Assembly: GCF_001458355.1 (NCBI RefSeq)
Contig: NZ_CYSA01000003.1
Location: 62,001 to 126,000, forward strand
Source: Thalassovita gelatinovora
Lineage (GTDB): Bacteria; Pseudomonadota; Alphaproteobacteria; Rhodobacterales; Rhodobacteraceae
Direction: 5' to 3'
Length of the DNA: 64,000 nucleotides
Shown here: piece after piece, positions 24,377 to 34,016 of the stretch
Position numbering within the stretch: position 1 is the first letter of the stretch
Layout of the letters: each line of letters begins with the position of its first letter
Position numbers and translations under genes: made by a program
Notes under the pieces: generated by a model
Told to the model about the DNA's origin: nothing
Databases searched by the model: none
The model's input: only the letters and a program-made list of their open reading frames with translations

Positions 24377-25318
24377 TTACTTGCGCCAGTCGGTGCTGGC
24401 CTGCCCTATCTGTTCCATATCAAAAGGCGTGGTCAGATAGATTTCAGACACCCAGTTGCCAAACAGCAGATGCGCATGGCTGCGCCAGCGGTTTTGTGGT
24501 GTCTTGCTCGGATCGTTGTCGGGGTAATAATTTGCCGGAACATTGATCGCTGTACCCGACGCGACATCGCGGTCGTATTCTTCCTTCAACGTGTTGCTGT
24601 CATATTCAAAATGGTTGAAGACATAGAGCGCGCGATGCGCTGTATCTTCGACCAGTGCCGGGCCGGTTTCGTCGGAATCGATCAGGATCGGCAGGCCGGC
24701 AGCTTCGATTTCATCGCGCCGCAGTTCGGTCCAACGGCTGACTGGGATCACCATATCGTCAGAAAAACCGCGCAAATAGGGCGAGGATGGCGCGCAATTG
24801 CGGTGCCGGATACAGCCAAAGGCCTTGTGGCCTAGGATGTGTTTGGGCACACCGTGGAAGTAATTGATCATCGCCATACCGCCCCAACACACGCCGAACG
24901 TGGAATGCACATGGGTCTGAGTCCAGTCGAAGATCCGGGTCAATTCATCCCAATACGTGACGTCTTGGAAATCCAGATGTTCGATCGGCGCGCCGGTGAT
25001 GATAAGCCCATCGTACTTGGTGCCCGCCGCTTCGACTTCGCTGAAGGGGCGATAAAATGCCTCCATGTGATCGGCGGCGGTGTTCTTGGCTTGGTGTTCG
25101 CTCATCCTGATTAGATGAAATTCGATTTGCAGCGGTGTGGCACCGATCAGCCGGGCGAATTGGTTTTCCGTCTGGATTTTCTTCGGCATCAGGTTCAAAA
25201 GCCCGATCCGAATCGGTCGGATATCCTGTTGTGCCGCGCTGTGTTCCGGCATGACCATGACACCCTCGCGCGACAGCACGTCGAAGGCAGGCAGGTCAGC
25301 GGGAAGTTTAATCGGCAT
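24377..25318 (-). CDS. metA: Homoserine O-acyltransferase, probably acetyl-specific
   Basis: This MetA-family enzyme of 313 aa starts methionine synthesis from homoserine. The catalytic Cys144 is in FGVCWGG, and the His-Glu pair is in FNHFEYD. In MetA proteins a Glu in the motif TGAPxE is associated with acetyl-CoA use, and a Gly there with succinyl-CoA. Here it is ITGAPIE (Glu113), so acetyl transfer is predicted despite the usual succinyltransferase label. The 52 bp upstream hold no SAM-II riboswitch that I can see. A P-loop protein gene precedes it on the same strand and may share its transcript. Confidence 0.9.
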   Translation of the reverse strand: MPIKLPADLPAFDVLSREGVMVMPEHSAAQQDIRPIRIGLLNLMPKKIQTENQFARLIGATPLQIEFHLIRMSEHQAKNTAADHMEAFYRPFSEVEAAGTKYDGLIITGAPIEHLDFQDVTYWDELTRIFDWTQTHVHSTFGVCWGGMAMINYFHGVPKHILGHKAFGCIRHRNCAPSSPYLRGFSDDMVIPVSRWTELRRDEIEAAGLPILIDSDETGPALVEDTAHRALYVFNHFEYDSNTLKEEYDRDVASGTAINVPANYYPDNDPSKTPQNRWRSHAHLLFGNWVSEIYLTTPFDMEQIGQASTDWRK

Positions 25319-25370
25319 TGGTCAGGCTCCGGTTATGGATGAAACGGGAAAGGCTATGTACGGTCAGGGA

Positions 25371-26231
25371 TCAGTCGCGTTCAAGTGCGGTGGCGATCAA
25401 CTTATTGAAATCCTCTACGGTTTTGACATTGGCGATCTCGTCGGCGGTGACTGTGACACCCCAGTTTTTTGCCATCGCTTCGTAGCGCGGTTGGCGGTGG
25501 GCCAGCGCCTGAGCATAGGTCCAGCGGATAAAGTCGTCTGGATCGACCTGTTTTTCGGTCAACTGAAACAACGCAAGATATTCTTGCCAGACCCGATCCA
25601 GAAATGCCGGCTGATAGGACATTGGCTTGGGCATCTTGTCGAACCGTCGGATCAATTCATCTGTATGGGCGTCATCACCTTTGATCCAGACCATCAAGGT
25701 CGTGTTGGCCAGCGATCGCAGTATCGTGTCGCTGGAATCTTCGGGATCGACCCATTCGCAGATCGATCCGCCGGTATCACAGATGAAATGCGGATAGCCG
25801 TACAGCGCCTCGGCTCGTTCAATGAAATAGGACGTGTCGGTCAGCGCCTTAATTTCGGCCTGACGAAACTGGTCCTGGCGACGGGTGAATTCACCAAAGG
25901 GCAGCCCGCCTTTGGCCGGATCGCCCGGCTTGCCAAGATAGGCCGCGACCGGGGTGAGATTGTCAAAGGTGATATTTGATCCAATATAGATTGAATCCGA
26001 CATCAATAGGTCGCGCAGGAACGGTACCTTCATCGCCTCGCGCTTGGCGTTATCGGCGATATATTCGCCCATGTAGCGGGTACCGATGCGGTAATCGATG
26101 GAATAATGGAACCAGTCGCCGTGATCTCGCAGGATGTTGGAGACATAGGTTTTTCCCAAACCAGACATGCCGAAAAACAGCACGCGTTTTTGCGGTGCGT
26201 CCAACCAGTCTTTTCCGCTCTGGTAGATCAT
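25371..26231 (-). CDS. P-loop NTPase of unknown function
   Basis: A 286-aa soluble protein with a single clear Walker A motif, LFFGMSGLGKTYVSN, near residue 20. It has a kinase-like arrangement of Asp/Arg residues after it (SIDYRIGTRYMGEY) and a later CDTGGSICEW. The family appears in other Rhodobacterales as a conserved ATPase without a defined role. It lies 52 bp upstream of metA on the same strand and may be co-transcribed with it, but no link to methionine is visible. A Gly-rich P-loop followed by a tyrosine-rich segment would fit a small-molecule or nucleic-acid kinase. Confidence 0.6.
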   Translation of the reverse strand: MIYQSGKDWLDAPQKRVLFFGMSGLGKTYVSNILRDHGDWFHYSIDYRIGTRYMGEYIADNAKREAMKVPFLRDLLMSDSIYIGSNITFDNLTPVAAYLGKPGDPAKGGLPFGEFTRRQDQFRQAEIKALTDTSYFIERAEALYGYPHFICDTGGSICEWVDPEDSSDTILRSLANTTLMVWIKGDDAHTDELIRRFDKMPKPMSYQPAFLDRVWQEYLALFQLTEKQVDPDDFIRWTYAQALAHRQPRYEAMAKNWGVTVTADEIANVKTVEDFNKLIATALERD

Positions 26232-26315
26232 TGCGTCACCTCACTATCCTGTCTAGTCCCCTTAACTTCGACCGGGGAAAGGGTCAAATCATTATGCTTT
26301 TCTCAAATCGCAATG

Positions 26316-26345
26316 AAAAAGGCCCCGTCGCAGGGCGGGGCCTTT
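26316..26345 (-). terminator. Terminator of the FadL-like gene
   Basis: AAAGGCCCCG and CGGGGCCTTT (26318-26327 and 26336-26345) form a 10-bp stem with a short loop. On the minus strand it is followed by further T (AAAAA on the plus strand). Confidence 0.8.
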
Positions 26346-26366
26346 CGATGATGTGTTTTAAGCAGT

Positions 26367-27440
26367 TCAGAACATGTGGGTGATCTTTAGACCTGCCGCC
26401 ACGGCGCTGTTGCCGGAAAAGTCGGAAAACAGCGTCTTGGTGGTGGCATCGCCCACCCAGACATAGCGGACACCCCCCGAAATTGCGGTGGAATCGTTGA
26501 CTTGGTATTTCAAACCCAACGCGATCGAAGTGTAACCGTCAGTCGGGCCGAGATTCCCTGTCAGGCCACCACCCTGATCCTCAAATCCGAACATGACCGT
26601 CCCAGACAACTTGTCGTTGAAGCGACGCCCCAAGCCCAGACTATAAGAAATCGTGTCTTTGCTGTAATCCACCAGTGCGCCGTTCACCGATGTATAGGCG
26701 GCTGGCGAAATGTTGAACGACGTCCAGTCGACCCAACGCGCCGAAAACATCAATAACGTATTTGCCGCGATTCCGGTCTGGAAATCGAAATTCACCGATT
26801 TGGGCATTTCGGTGGGCATCACCGACGTCGGCAAGGTGACGCCGCCCACTGTTTCGACGACGTTCAAGTTGTGGGAGACCTCGGAATTATAGGTCAGGGC
26901 CGCCCGCAATGCGATATCGGGTATCTCGTAGGCGGCACCGATCAGGTAGCCATAGTCGGTCTGTGTGTCAGAGGTCATCGAATACCCCGAGGCCGGCAGA
27001 GCCACTTTTCCCGATGTCCGGATTGCACGGACACCGCCGTGAATGCTGAACCTTTCGCCGGTCTTGTAACGCAAAACAGCGGTGAGCGAATTCGTGTCGA
27101 TCGTGCCAGTGGAGCCAGCTAGCGGGTAGCCGGTGCCGCTGGGATAGGCGACATCGGCCCCAAAGGGCTGATCCCAGATCACCGCCATCGATAACTTGTC
27201 GTTCAGGTCGCGTTTATATCCAAGGCCGAACTGGTTGTAGGCATCCGACATATTGCCGGACCCAGCAAGACCACTGAACACGCCCGATACGCTTGGCGCC
27301 ACGTGGCCGAAAGAAAAGTCGATTACGTTGCCGCTTTCAAAAAGAATGCCGATGCTCTGACCCGAACGGTCCACACCTCCGGCAAAAGATGCCCCAGCAG
27401 TTAACATAACTGCAGAAACCGCTATTGCGATTTTTTTCAT
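26367..27440 (-). CDS. FadL/OMPP1-type outer-membrane transporter
   Basis: A 357-aa protein with a signal peptide (MKKIAIAVSAVMLTAGASFAGG region, residues 1-20) and a beta-barrel body. It ends in a phenylalanine (LKITHMF), as expected for an outer-membrane protein. It belongs to the FadL/TodX family, which lets long-chain fatty acids or other hydrophobic compounds cross the outer membrane. The ATG at 27440 has GGGAGGAG upstream. A second FadL-like gene lies at 30354-31601; the two are distinct paralogues. Confidence 0.82.
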   Translation of the reverse strand: MKKIAIAVSAVMLTAGASFAGGVDRSGQSIGILFESGNVIDFSFGHVAPSVSGVFSGLAGSGNMSDAYNQFGLGYKRDLNDKLSMAVIWDQPFGADVAYPSGTGYPLAGSTGTIDTNSLTAVLRYKTGERFSIHGGVRAIRTSGKVALPASGYSMTSDTQTDYGYLIGAAYEIPDIALRAALTYNSEVSHNLNVVETVGGVTLPTSVMPTEMPKSVNFDFQTGIAANTLLMFSARWVDWTSFNISPAAYTSVNGALVDYSKDTISYSLGLGRRFNDKLSGTVMFGFEDQGGGLTGNLGPTDGYTSIALGLKYQVNDSTAISGGVRYVWVGDATTKTLFSDFSGNSAVAAGLKITHMF

Positions 27441-27659
27441 TTTAACTCCTCCCAAAGTCGTATCGGAAAGAGTATCGGCATATATTCGCCAGTCAATTAC
27501 TGACCACACGTCATGCTTGTATCAACAGTACGGACTGTTTGGTCCCCGTTTTGGTTCGTAGCGGCGCTTTTCTGAATTTTGGATCAGGCTTCAGGGGGGG
27601 GCGCATTCTGCCCCAAGGATCTGTGGGCGACCCCTTGATGCATTTCACGCCCGTTCTGA

Positions 27660-28526
27660 TTACCGCCGCGTTTCGCCCCAGATATTCAGGTAATTTCCGG
27701 CAAAGATCGCCAGCGCCCCGACGACGACCCAGATATCCACCATTTCACCATAAACCAGCATTCCTACCACCGCGACAATCGGCAGCCGGGTGAAATCGAT
27801 CGGCATGACAACGCTGGCCGGGGCCAGCGACAAAGCGGTGGTCAGGCAAAAATGCGCCAGCAGACCGGCGCATCCGATCAGTATCAACCAAGGCAGCGAC
27901 TGCATCGAGGGAACCGTAATGTCGCCATCATATCCGGCACAGATTACACCGAACACTGCCTGCATAACGGTCAGGTAAAACAGAATGCTGATAATGGTTT
28001 CACTGCGGGTCAGCTTGCGGGTGAAAATCGCCGTGAAGGCAAAGGCAATTGCCGTCATCGCAGCCGCTACCTGTCCGAATTCAAGCGTCGCGGCCGTTGG
28101 TCGGGCGATGATCAGGATACCGATGAACCCGATCAAGGCCGCCAGCGCGCGGATCGAGGTTATCCTTTCACCAAGCAATAGTGGCGACAGTACCACCACC
28201 CAAAGCGGCGCGGTGAATTCCAGCGCAAAAACCTGGGCCAAGGGAATGACCGTAATGGCGAAAAACCACAGATTTTGACCTGTGAAATGGCACAGGTTTC
28301 GGATCAGATGCAGACGCAAATTGCGCCTGTGGATTTGCCCCAGAGTACCGCTGCCCGCCGCAACGATCAAAACGATGAAGATGCCGACGAAACTGCGATA
28401 CATCATGATTTCAAAGGTATCGAGTTCGAAACTGATCGCGCGGCCCGCCACCGCCATCGAGGTGAAGGAAGCAATCGCGCCACTCATCCAAAGCGCCGCT
28501 TTGAAAACATCCGCTCCGGCTGTCAT
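27660..28526 (-). CDS. EamA/DMT-family exporter
   Basis: A 288-aa membrane protein with about ten hydrophobic helices in two repeated halves, the EamA fold. The first half has LGERITSIRALAALIGFIG and the second has SLAPASVVMPIDFTRLP. These transporters move amino acids, drugs or metabolites across the inner membrane. The substrate cannot be assigned. The gene stands alone, 113 bp from guaA on the same strand. Confidence 0.87.
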   Translation of the reverse strand: MTAGADVFKAALWMSGAIASFTSMAVAGRAISFELDTFEIMMYRSFVGIFIVLIVAAGSGTLGQIHRRNLRLHLIRNLCHFTGQNLWFFAITVIPLAQVFALEFTAPLWVVVLSPLLLGERITSIRALAALIGFIGILIIARPTAATLEFGQVAAAMTAIAFAFTAIFTRKLTRSETIISILFYLTVMQAVFGVICAGYDGDITVPSMQSLPWLILIGCAGLLAHFCLTTALSLAPASVVMPIDFTRLPIVAVVGMLVYGEMVDIWVVVGALAIFAGNYLNIWGETRR

Positions 28527-28639
28527 TTTTCCGTCAACTTCTTCTGTTCACAAATATCCCGGGGGGCAATGTGTTGAAAATCCGCATGATTTTAAACGCA
28601 GAAGGGGCAGCGCCCCCTTAATCCTCCGCCCAAGGTCCG

Positions 28640-30211
28640 TTATTCCAGTTCGATCGTCCCCGGTGGTTTCGAGGTGCAATCGTAAAACACCCGGTTCACC
28701 CCCTTCACCTCGTTGATGATCCGCGTCGCGGTTTCGCCCAGAAATTCATGGCTATAGGGATAGTAATCTGCCGTCATCCCATCGACGCTGGTCACTGCGC
28801 GCAGTGCCAAAGCGTAATCATAGGTCCGCCCGTCGCCCATCACGCCGACGGTCCGCATCGGCAGGATAGCAGCAAATGCCTGCCAGATTTCGTCATAAAG
28901 CCCGTGCTTGCGGATCTGGTCGATATACACCGCGTCAGCTTCGCGCAGGATATCGAGTTTTTCGCGGGTGATTTCACCGGGACAGCGGATTGCAAGTCCC
29001 GGTCCGGGGAAGGGGTGTCGGCCGATGAAAGAGGCCGGAAGACCCAATTCATGCCCCAAAGCGCGCACTTCGTCCTTGAACAATTCGCGCAAGGGCTCGA
29101 CCAGTTTCAAACCCATCTTTTCCGGCAATCCGCCCACGTTGTGATGCGACTTGATCGTCACTGACGGCCCGCCCGAAAAACTGACCGATTCAATCACGTC
29201 AGGATAGAGCGTGCCCTGAGCTAGGAATTCGGCATCGTCAATCTGATCGGCATATTTCTGGAACACGTCGATGAACAGCTTGCCGATGATCTTGCGCTTG
29301 GTTTCGGGGTCGGACACGCCGTCCAGTTCGCCCAAAAACAGGTCCGATTCATCGGCATGGATCAGCGGAATATTGTAGTGGTCGCGGAACATCGACACGA
29401 CTTCGTCGGCTTCGTTCTTGCGCAGCAAGCCGTGATCGACAAAGACGCAAGTGAGCTGATCACCGATCGCTTCGTGGATCAGAACGGCGGCGACCGAACT
29501 GTCGACTCCACCAGACAGACCGCAAATCACATTTTTATCGCCGACCTGTTCGCGGATCTGCTTGATCGCTTCTTCGCGATAGGCCCCCATGGTCCAGTCG
29601 CCTTTGAAACCGGCGACACGGACGAAATTTTCATACAGCGTTTTGCCATTCGGGGTGTGATGGACTTCGGGGTGGAACTGAACCGCATAAAAGCGGCGAT
29701 TCAGATCTGCCGTGATCGCGAAGGGCGCCCCTGGCGATGTGCCGAACACTTCGAAGCCCGGTGCGATTTCAGAAACATGATCGCCGTGGCTCATCCAGAC
29801 TTGTTCGCGGCCCGCCCCATCCATGAACCACCCGGTCAGCAGGTCCGTGCGCGCTTCGGTCGGAGTCACATAGGCGCGACCGAATTCTGCAGTGGCATGT
29901 TCACCCGCTTCGACCTTGCCGCCAAGATCGTGCATCATCACCTGCTGGCCATAGCAGATGCCCAAGATCGGCACCCCAAGATCATAGACCGATTTGGGTG
30001 GCCGCGGTGACCCATCGCGCATTACGCTGTCGGGACCGCCCGAAAAAATCACTGCTTTCGGCGCGAATTCGGCCAAGAAAGCGTCGGTGACTTTTTGATA
30101 GGGGTGAATTTCGCAATAGACATTCAGTTCACGCAGGCGGCGCGCAATCAGCTGCGTCACCTGGCTGCCGAAGTCGATGATAAGAAGGCGGTCATGCGAT
30201 GTCTGTGTCAT
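28640..30211 (-). CDS. guaA: GMP synthase (glutamine-hydrolysing)
   Basis: GuaA converts XMP to GMP. The 523-aa protein has the N-terminal glutaminase (catalytic Cys86 in ILGICYGQQ), the ATP-pyrophosphatase P-loop [10 protein letters not shown] and the C-terminal dimerisation domain ending in [11 protein letters not shown]. Length and motifs match the family. A GC-rich inverted repeat at about 28604-28622 is a weak terminator candidate. Confidence 0.98.
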   Translation of the reverse strand: MTQTSHDRLLIIDFGSQVTQLIARRLRELNVYCEIHPYQKVTDAFLAEFAPKAVIFSGGPDSVMRDGSPRPPKSVYDLGVPILGICYGQQVMMHDLGGKVEAGEHATAEFGRAYVTPTEARTDLLTGWFMDGAGREQVWMSHGDHVSEIAPGFEVFGTSPGAPFAITADLNRRFYAVQFHPEVHHTPNGKTLYENFVRVAGFKGDWTMGAYREEAIKQIREQVGDKNVICGLSGGVDSSVAAVLIHEAIGDQLTCVFVDHGLLRKNEADEVVSMFRDHYNIPLIHADESDLFLGELDGVSDPETKRKIIGKLFIDVFQKYADQIDDAEFLAQGTLYPDVIESVSFSGGPSVTIKSHHNVGGLPEKMGLKLVEPLRELFKDEVRALGHELGLPASFIGRHPFPGPGLAIRCPGEITREKLDILREADAVYIDQIRKHGLYDEIWQAFAAILPMRTVGVMGDGRTYDYALALRAVTSVDGMTADYYPYSHEFLGETATRIINEVKGVNRVFYDCTSKPPGTIELE

Positions 30212-30297
30212 ATTTGCCTAGTAGGGCCGAAGCCGCGCAAGGTCAATGCAGGACAGACCGCCGTGCGCATTCGGATCGATTTTCCGGTGCGTGACGC

Positions 30298-30330
30298 AAA
30301 AAAAACGCGAGGCCCCGTAGGGCCCCGCGC
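30298..30330 (-). terminator. Terminator of the second FadL-like gene
   Basis: CGCGAGGCCC (30306-30315) pairs with GGGCCCCGCG (30320-30329) with one mismatch. On the minus strand eight T follow. Confidence 0.8.
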
Positions 30331-30353
30331 CGTAAGCTTTGGCATTCAGCGGC

Positions 30354-31601
30354 TTACCACTTCCAGGTCATCGCGAAGGACAATTCGTCCTGGCTCATCT
30401 GGGTGGATATCGGTGCGGCGCCGGGGAAAGGCGGGCTGGGAAGAACTCCTGACAAAGAATTGTCGAAAGCATGGGTGTAAGCGATGTGGAATTCGCGCCG
30501 GTCGTTGATCCGCATCGTACCACCGATCGAGGCGTGCCATTGCGGCGTCGCTGGGGCCAGAGCATTAAGCGTGGTCTGACTGGAATCGGTGAAACTCGTG
30601 TTATAGGAAAGGCCACCGCGTACCGTCCATTTCGGGTTCATTTGGTATTCGGCCCCGATGCGGATCACGTCCATGTCTTTCCAGCCGAAACCTGGACCAT
30701 TCGCGGCACCAAGCGGACCGGCTGATGGGAATTGGTTTCCCAAGGCGGCGACCTTGGAATAGAAAATCCGTTCCCATTCTGCGGTGAAGGTCCAGGCTGC
30801 ATTCGCTTGTGGGTTGTAGGACAGGCCGAGTTTGGCAGTGGCCGGGATGTCGAAATCGCCGCCTTCGGCGAACAGGCCCGAATATTTTTCGAAAGGCTCC
30901 ATATAGATCCGCGACCGGTAGCTGGCCCCGAATGTGAAGCCGTTTCCAGCATCGACTGTGGCACCGATCATTGCACCTGCACCGAAAGACCAATCATCGC
31001 CGTTATCGGTCAATGCTGCCGGGTCCGCCGAAAAACCGCTGAACCCGGACAGGCCGGTTGCCGAGAACCGCTGCGCGGCCAAGATCGGCGCGAAGCCGAG
31101 CGAAACGCCGTTGCCCAAATCCTTGGCATAGTTCACCTGGATGAAAAGCTGTTCAAGATTAACCCCCAACGGCCCGGGCACCACACCACCGCCAAAGAAG
31201 TTGGTTGGATATTCGGTGTTCATGCCGCCATTCCCGTACATCAGCACGCCGAGCGTCGCGTCGTTCTTGAGCCGGAAATTGGCACCACCACAGGGGACAG
31301 CAAAAAATTCCTTGTCGCTTTCAAACGTGCCCATGCCGGTGATCGTGGTCGAACGCTTGGGCGAAAACAAACTCAGGCAGCCTTCTGCCTGATCTGGATA
31401 GCGGGTGCCCATGGCCGGGTTGGCGGTAAGACCCATAATACCGGTGCCGATAGCAACGCCGCTCCCGGCCATGCCCTTTGATGCAACGCTAGTACCGTTG
31501 GAAAAATAGCCGTTAGTAGCCGCAGCCGGCGCCGCGGCGAACGCAAGTGTCGTGGAAGCCAAAACGCACCAATGGCGTCGGCTGGCGAATAGTCTTATCA
31601 T
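30354..31601 (-). CDS. FadL-type outer-membrane protein
   Basis: A 415-aa exported protein (signal peptide about residues 1-28, cleaved near AAAT) with the FadL N-terminal hallmark ATNGYFSNGTSVASKGMAGSG, in which NGY...G..S..KGMAG matches the hatch region. It ends in WKW, a typical outer-membrane C-terminus. A role in hydrophobic-compound uptake is likely. It is divergent from the MttB-family gene over a 324-bp intergenic region with a tandem repeat. Confidence 0.87.
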   Translation of the reverse strand: MIRLFASRRHWCVLASTTLAFAAAPAAATNGYFSNGTSVASKGMAGSGVAIGTGIMGLTANPAMGTRYPDQAEGCLSLFSPKRSTTITGMGTFESDKEFFAVPCGGANFRLKNDATLGVLMYGNGGMNTEYPTNFFGGGVVPGPLGVNLEQLFIQVNYAKDLGNGVSLGFAPILAAQRFSATGLSGFSGFSADPAALTDNGDDWSFGAGAMIGATVDAGNGFTFGASYRSRIYMEPFEKYSGLFAEGGDFDIPATAKLGLSYNPQANAAWTFTAEWERIFYSKVAALGNQFPSAGPLGAANGPGFGWKDMDVIRIGAEYQMNPKWTVRGGLSYNTSFTDSSQTTLNALAPATPQWHASIGGTMRINDRREFHIAYTHAFDNSLSGVLPSPPFPGAAPISTQMSQDELSFAMTWKW

Positions 31602-31925
31602 GTTTTCTCCTCCCTTTGGGGATGATCCCCAGAAGCCCGGATCGCGAAGATTTCTTTCGCTTGGCCGGTTCTTCCCGCAACATGATTAAATGCGAATGTT
31701 TTAATGTAAACATAAAATGCGTTTTTTCGAATATAAGACGGCAAGCCGTTACAATTTTCGACTTTCTGACGGACCTGCAATGGTCGAACGTGCCAATGTC
31801 ATATTTTTCAATGTCGTATTTTTCCCCCGAAAGCCGCAAATCGCGCAAGCAATGGCACCCCGTTGGCTTAAACATAAAGCAGCGGTGGGTTCCGCTTCGC
31901 GCAATGGACAAGGGCAATACGAACG
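31602..31925. promoter_or_regulatory. Intergenic region between FadL-like and MttB genes
   Basis: A 324-bp AT-rich region with no gene. It must hold the promoters of both divergent genes. The one clear structure is a 15-bp tandem repeat at 31794-31823. I found no convincing sigma-70 pair. Confidence 0.5.
31794..31823. repeat. 15-bp tandem repeat, possible operator
   Basis: CAATGTCATATTTTT (31794-31808) is followed directly by CAATGTCGTATTTTT (31809-31823), with one mismatch at position 8. It lies about 100 bp before the MttB-family start, a place typical of an activator or repressor site. Confidence 0.55.
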
Positions 31926-33470
31926 ATGAACGAAACATCAGCACGGCGGCGGACGAGATCAGGCGGCGGCGCGGCGCGGCGGGCGGAACGTTCTGCGGTG
32001 TCGTTTGAAACCGCTAAATATATCGAACGCAATATCCCGAATTTCGAAGTGCTGAGCGAAGAAGCGCTGGAAATCATTGAAACCAATGCTGAAACGATTT
32101 TGGAAGAAATCGGTGTTAACTTCGTCAATAATCCCGGCGCGTTGCAACTGTGGCGCGACGCTGGAGCGGATATAAGGGGCGAACGGGTGCATATCCCGCG
32201 CGGGTTGGCGCGTGCGCTGTGCAAGACTGCGCCGTCCAGCTTTACCCAGCATGCCCGCAATCCGGACCGCAATGTGGAAATCGGCGGCAAGTCTCTTGTT
32301 CTGGCCCCGGTTTATGGTCCGCCTTTCGTGCATGACGTCAAAGGTGGACGCCGATATGCCACGATGGAAGATTTCCGCAATTTCGTAAAGCTGGGCTATA
32401 TGTCGAAATGGCTGCACCATTCTGGCGGCACGGTGTGCGAACCGACCGATGTGGCGGTGAATAAACGCCATTTGGACATGTTGCACGCCCATATGACGTT
32501 GTCTGACAAACCCTTCATGGGGTCAGTGACGGAACCCAGCCGGGCGCAGGACAGTGTCGATATGTGCGGCATCCTGTTCGGCAACGATTTCGTGCAGAAC
32601 AACACGGTGATGACATCACTCGTCAATATCAATTCGCCAATGACCTTTGACGATGTGATGATGGGCGCGCTTGAGGTTTATGCAAAGAATAATCAAGCCT
32701 GTATCGTGTCACCTTTCATAGTTGGCGGTGCGATGGCTCCGGTATCGGTGGCGGGAACTTTGACGCAGGTATTGGCCGAAGTTTTGGCCGGCGTCGCCTA
32801 TAGCCAACTGGTCCGCAAGGGCGCGCCGGTGATCATGGGGGCCTTTGTAACCTCGATCGATATGAATTCGGGGGCGCCGACCTTCGGGACGCCCGAGGCT
32901 AGTCATATTACTTATGGTGCGGGTCAACTGGCCAGGCGGTTGAACCTCCCGTTCCGGTCGTCTGGATCATTCTGCGGGTCGAAACTACCCGATGCGCAAG
33001 CGGCTTACGAAACCGCCAACAGCCTGAATATGGGACTGTTGTCGGGGGTTAATTTCATGCTGCATGCCTGTGGCTGGCTCGAAGGTGGGCTGGTTGCGTC
33101 TTTTGAAAAATTTGTCATGGATGCCGACCAGTTGGGCGCGTTGCACAAATTTGCCGCCGGTATTGCCATCGATGAAAACGCCCAAGCGATGGACGCGATC
33201 CGCGAAGTCGGTCCCGGCGGTCACTATCTGGGATGCGCCCATACGCAGGCGAATTTCAAATCGGCGTTCTGGCGGTCTGATTTGTTTGATTACAAACCGT
33301 TTGAAACATGGGCCGAAGAAGGCAGCCGCGATACCATGGCTTTGGCTTCGGCGCGGGTGACGAAGTTACTGTCTGAATACCAGCCGCCTGCCATGGACCC
33401 GGCGGTGAATGAAGCGCTGGCAGTCTATGTCGCAGAAAAGAAAGCCGGAATGCCAGACGCCTTGGGGTGA
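31926..33470 (+). CDS. MttB-family methyltransferase without pyrrolysine
   Basis: A 514-aa protein of the trimethylamine/glycine-betaine methyltransferase superfamily (MttB/MtgB, COG5598). The TIM-barrel core shows LAPVYGPPFVHD, FGTPEASHITYGAGQLARRL and a C-terminal GGHYLGCAHTQANFK. It has no in-frame TAG, so it is not a pyrrolysine enzyme and probably acts on quaternary amines such as glycine betaine. Cobalamin-protein partners and a methyltransferase activator are not beside it. Rhodobacterales carry many such paralogues for osmolyte use. Confidence 0.87.
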   Translation: MNETSARRRTRSGGGAARRAERSAVSFETAKYIERNIPNFEVLSEEALEIIETNAETILEEIGVNFVNNPGALQLWRDAGADIRGERVHIPRGLARALCKTAPSSFTQHARNPDRNVEIGGKSLVLAPVYGPPFVHDVKGGRRYATMEDFRNFVKLGYMSKWLHHSGGTVCEPTDVAVNKRHLDMLHAHMTLSDKPFMGSVTEPSRAQDSVDMCGILFGNDFVQNNTVMTSLVNINSPMTFDDVMMGALEVYAKNNQACIVSPFIVGGAMAPVSVAGTLTQVLAEVLAGVAYSQLVRKGAPVIMGAFVTSIDMNSGAPTFGTPEASHITYGAGQLARRLNLPFRSSGSFCGSKLPDAQAAYETANSLNMGLLSGVNFMLHACGWLEGGLVASFEKFVMDADQLGALHKFAAGIAIDENAQAMDAIREVGPGGHYLGCAHTQANFKSAFWRSDLFDYKPFETWAEEGSRDTMALASARVTKLLSEYQPPAMDPAVNEALAVYVAEKKAGMPDALG

Positions 33471-33477
33471 TCCGGAA

Positions 33478-33780
33478 TCAGGACACGTTGAAATTATCGG
33501 TTGATGTGCGCAACAAGCGCGCCTCGCCCATCATGGCAATCAGGACCTCAATGTGCCGTGCGCAGGAATAGCTTGCGCGGTCCTCTTTGCGCTGATGATC
33601 CAAATCATCCTCGATATCCATAAGGAGCGTCAACGCCGGGCCATTCGTTGGCAAGGATGCGGTCAACAGAAGACGGCGCAAATGCAGGTTTCGATTGTAT
33701 TGTGTCACGCCATGCCGTGCCGCGCGTATCAGGAGGGCAGGGCGCCGCAAATGGCTCAATAGATCAAGTTGATCGGTCAT
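33478..33780 (-). CDS. DUF6477 family protein
   Basis: A 100-aa protein with the pattern LLSHLRRPALLIRAARHG...YNRNLHLRRLL, the signature of DUF6477, a small family restricted to Rhodobacterales. No function is known. It is divergent from a DUF6456 HTH gene over 236 bp and converges with the MttB-family gene, whose stop is 7 bp away. Confidence 0.8.
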   Translation of the reverse strand: MTDQLDLLSHLRRPALLIRAARHGVTQYNRNLHLRRLLLTASLPTNGPALTLLMDIEDDLDHQRKEDRASYSCARHIEVLIAMMGEARLLRTSTDNFNVS

Positions 33781-33918
33781 TTTCAGAACTCCAAATCGAA
33801 AATTCCGAGACCTCAGTAATACTACTTATGAGAGTGTTGCGCTTTTTGCGAACTCTGCGCACGGGCGTTTCCGACACTGTTCATTATTTGGAAACAATGA
33901 TTGCGAACGAGGAAACCG

Positions 33919-33933
33919 TTAACCAACAGTTAG
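33919..33933 (+). promoter_or_regulatory. Possible CtrA-type site TTAA-N7-TTAG
   Basis: TTAA (33919-33922) and TTAG (33930-33933) are seven bases apart. The established CtrA box is TTAA-N7-TTAA, so this has one mismatch. It lies between the divergent DUF6477 and DUF6456 genes, 84 bp before the latter's start. Chance occurrence cannot be excluded. Confidence 0.4.
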
Positions 33934-34016
33934 CAATACCATCTCTAGGTTGTGGATTGTCTTGGGGGAAAGCTGTGCATAAGCAGGGAGTTACCTCTGA
34001 CCTAAAGGAATGGAGC

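Noticed and set aside
31926-33470. Pyrrolysine-dependent trimethylamine methyltransferase
   Set aside because: The whole frame lacks an in-frame TAG, so it is the non-pyrrolysine type.
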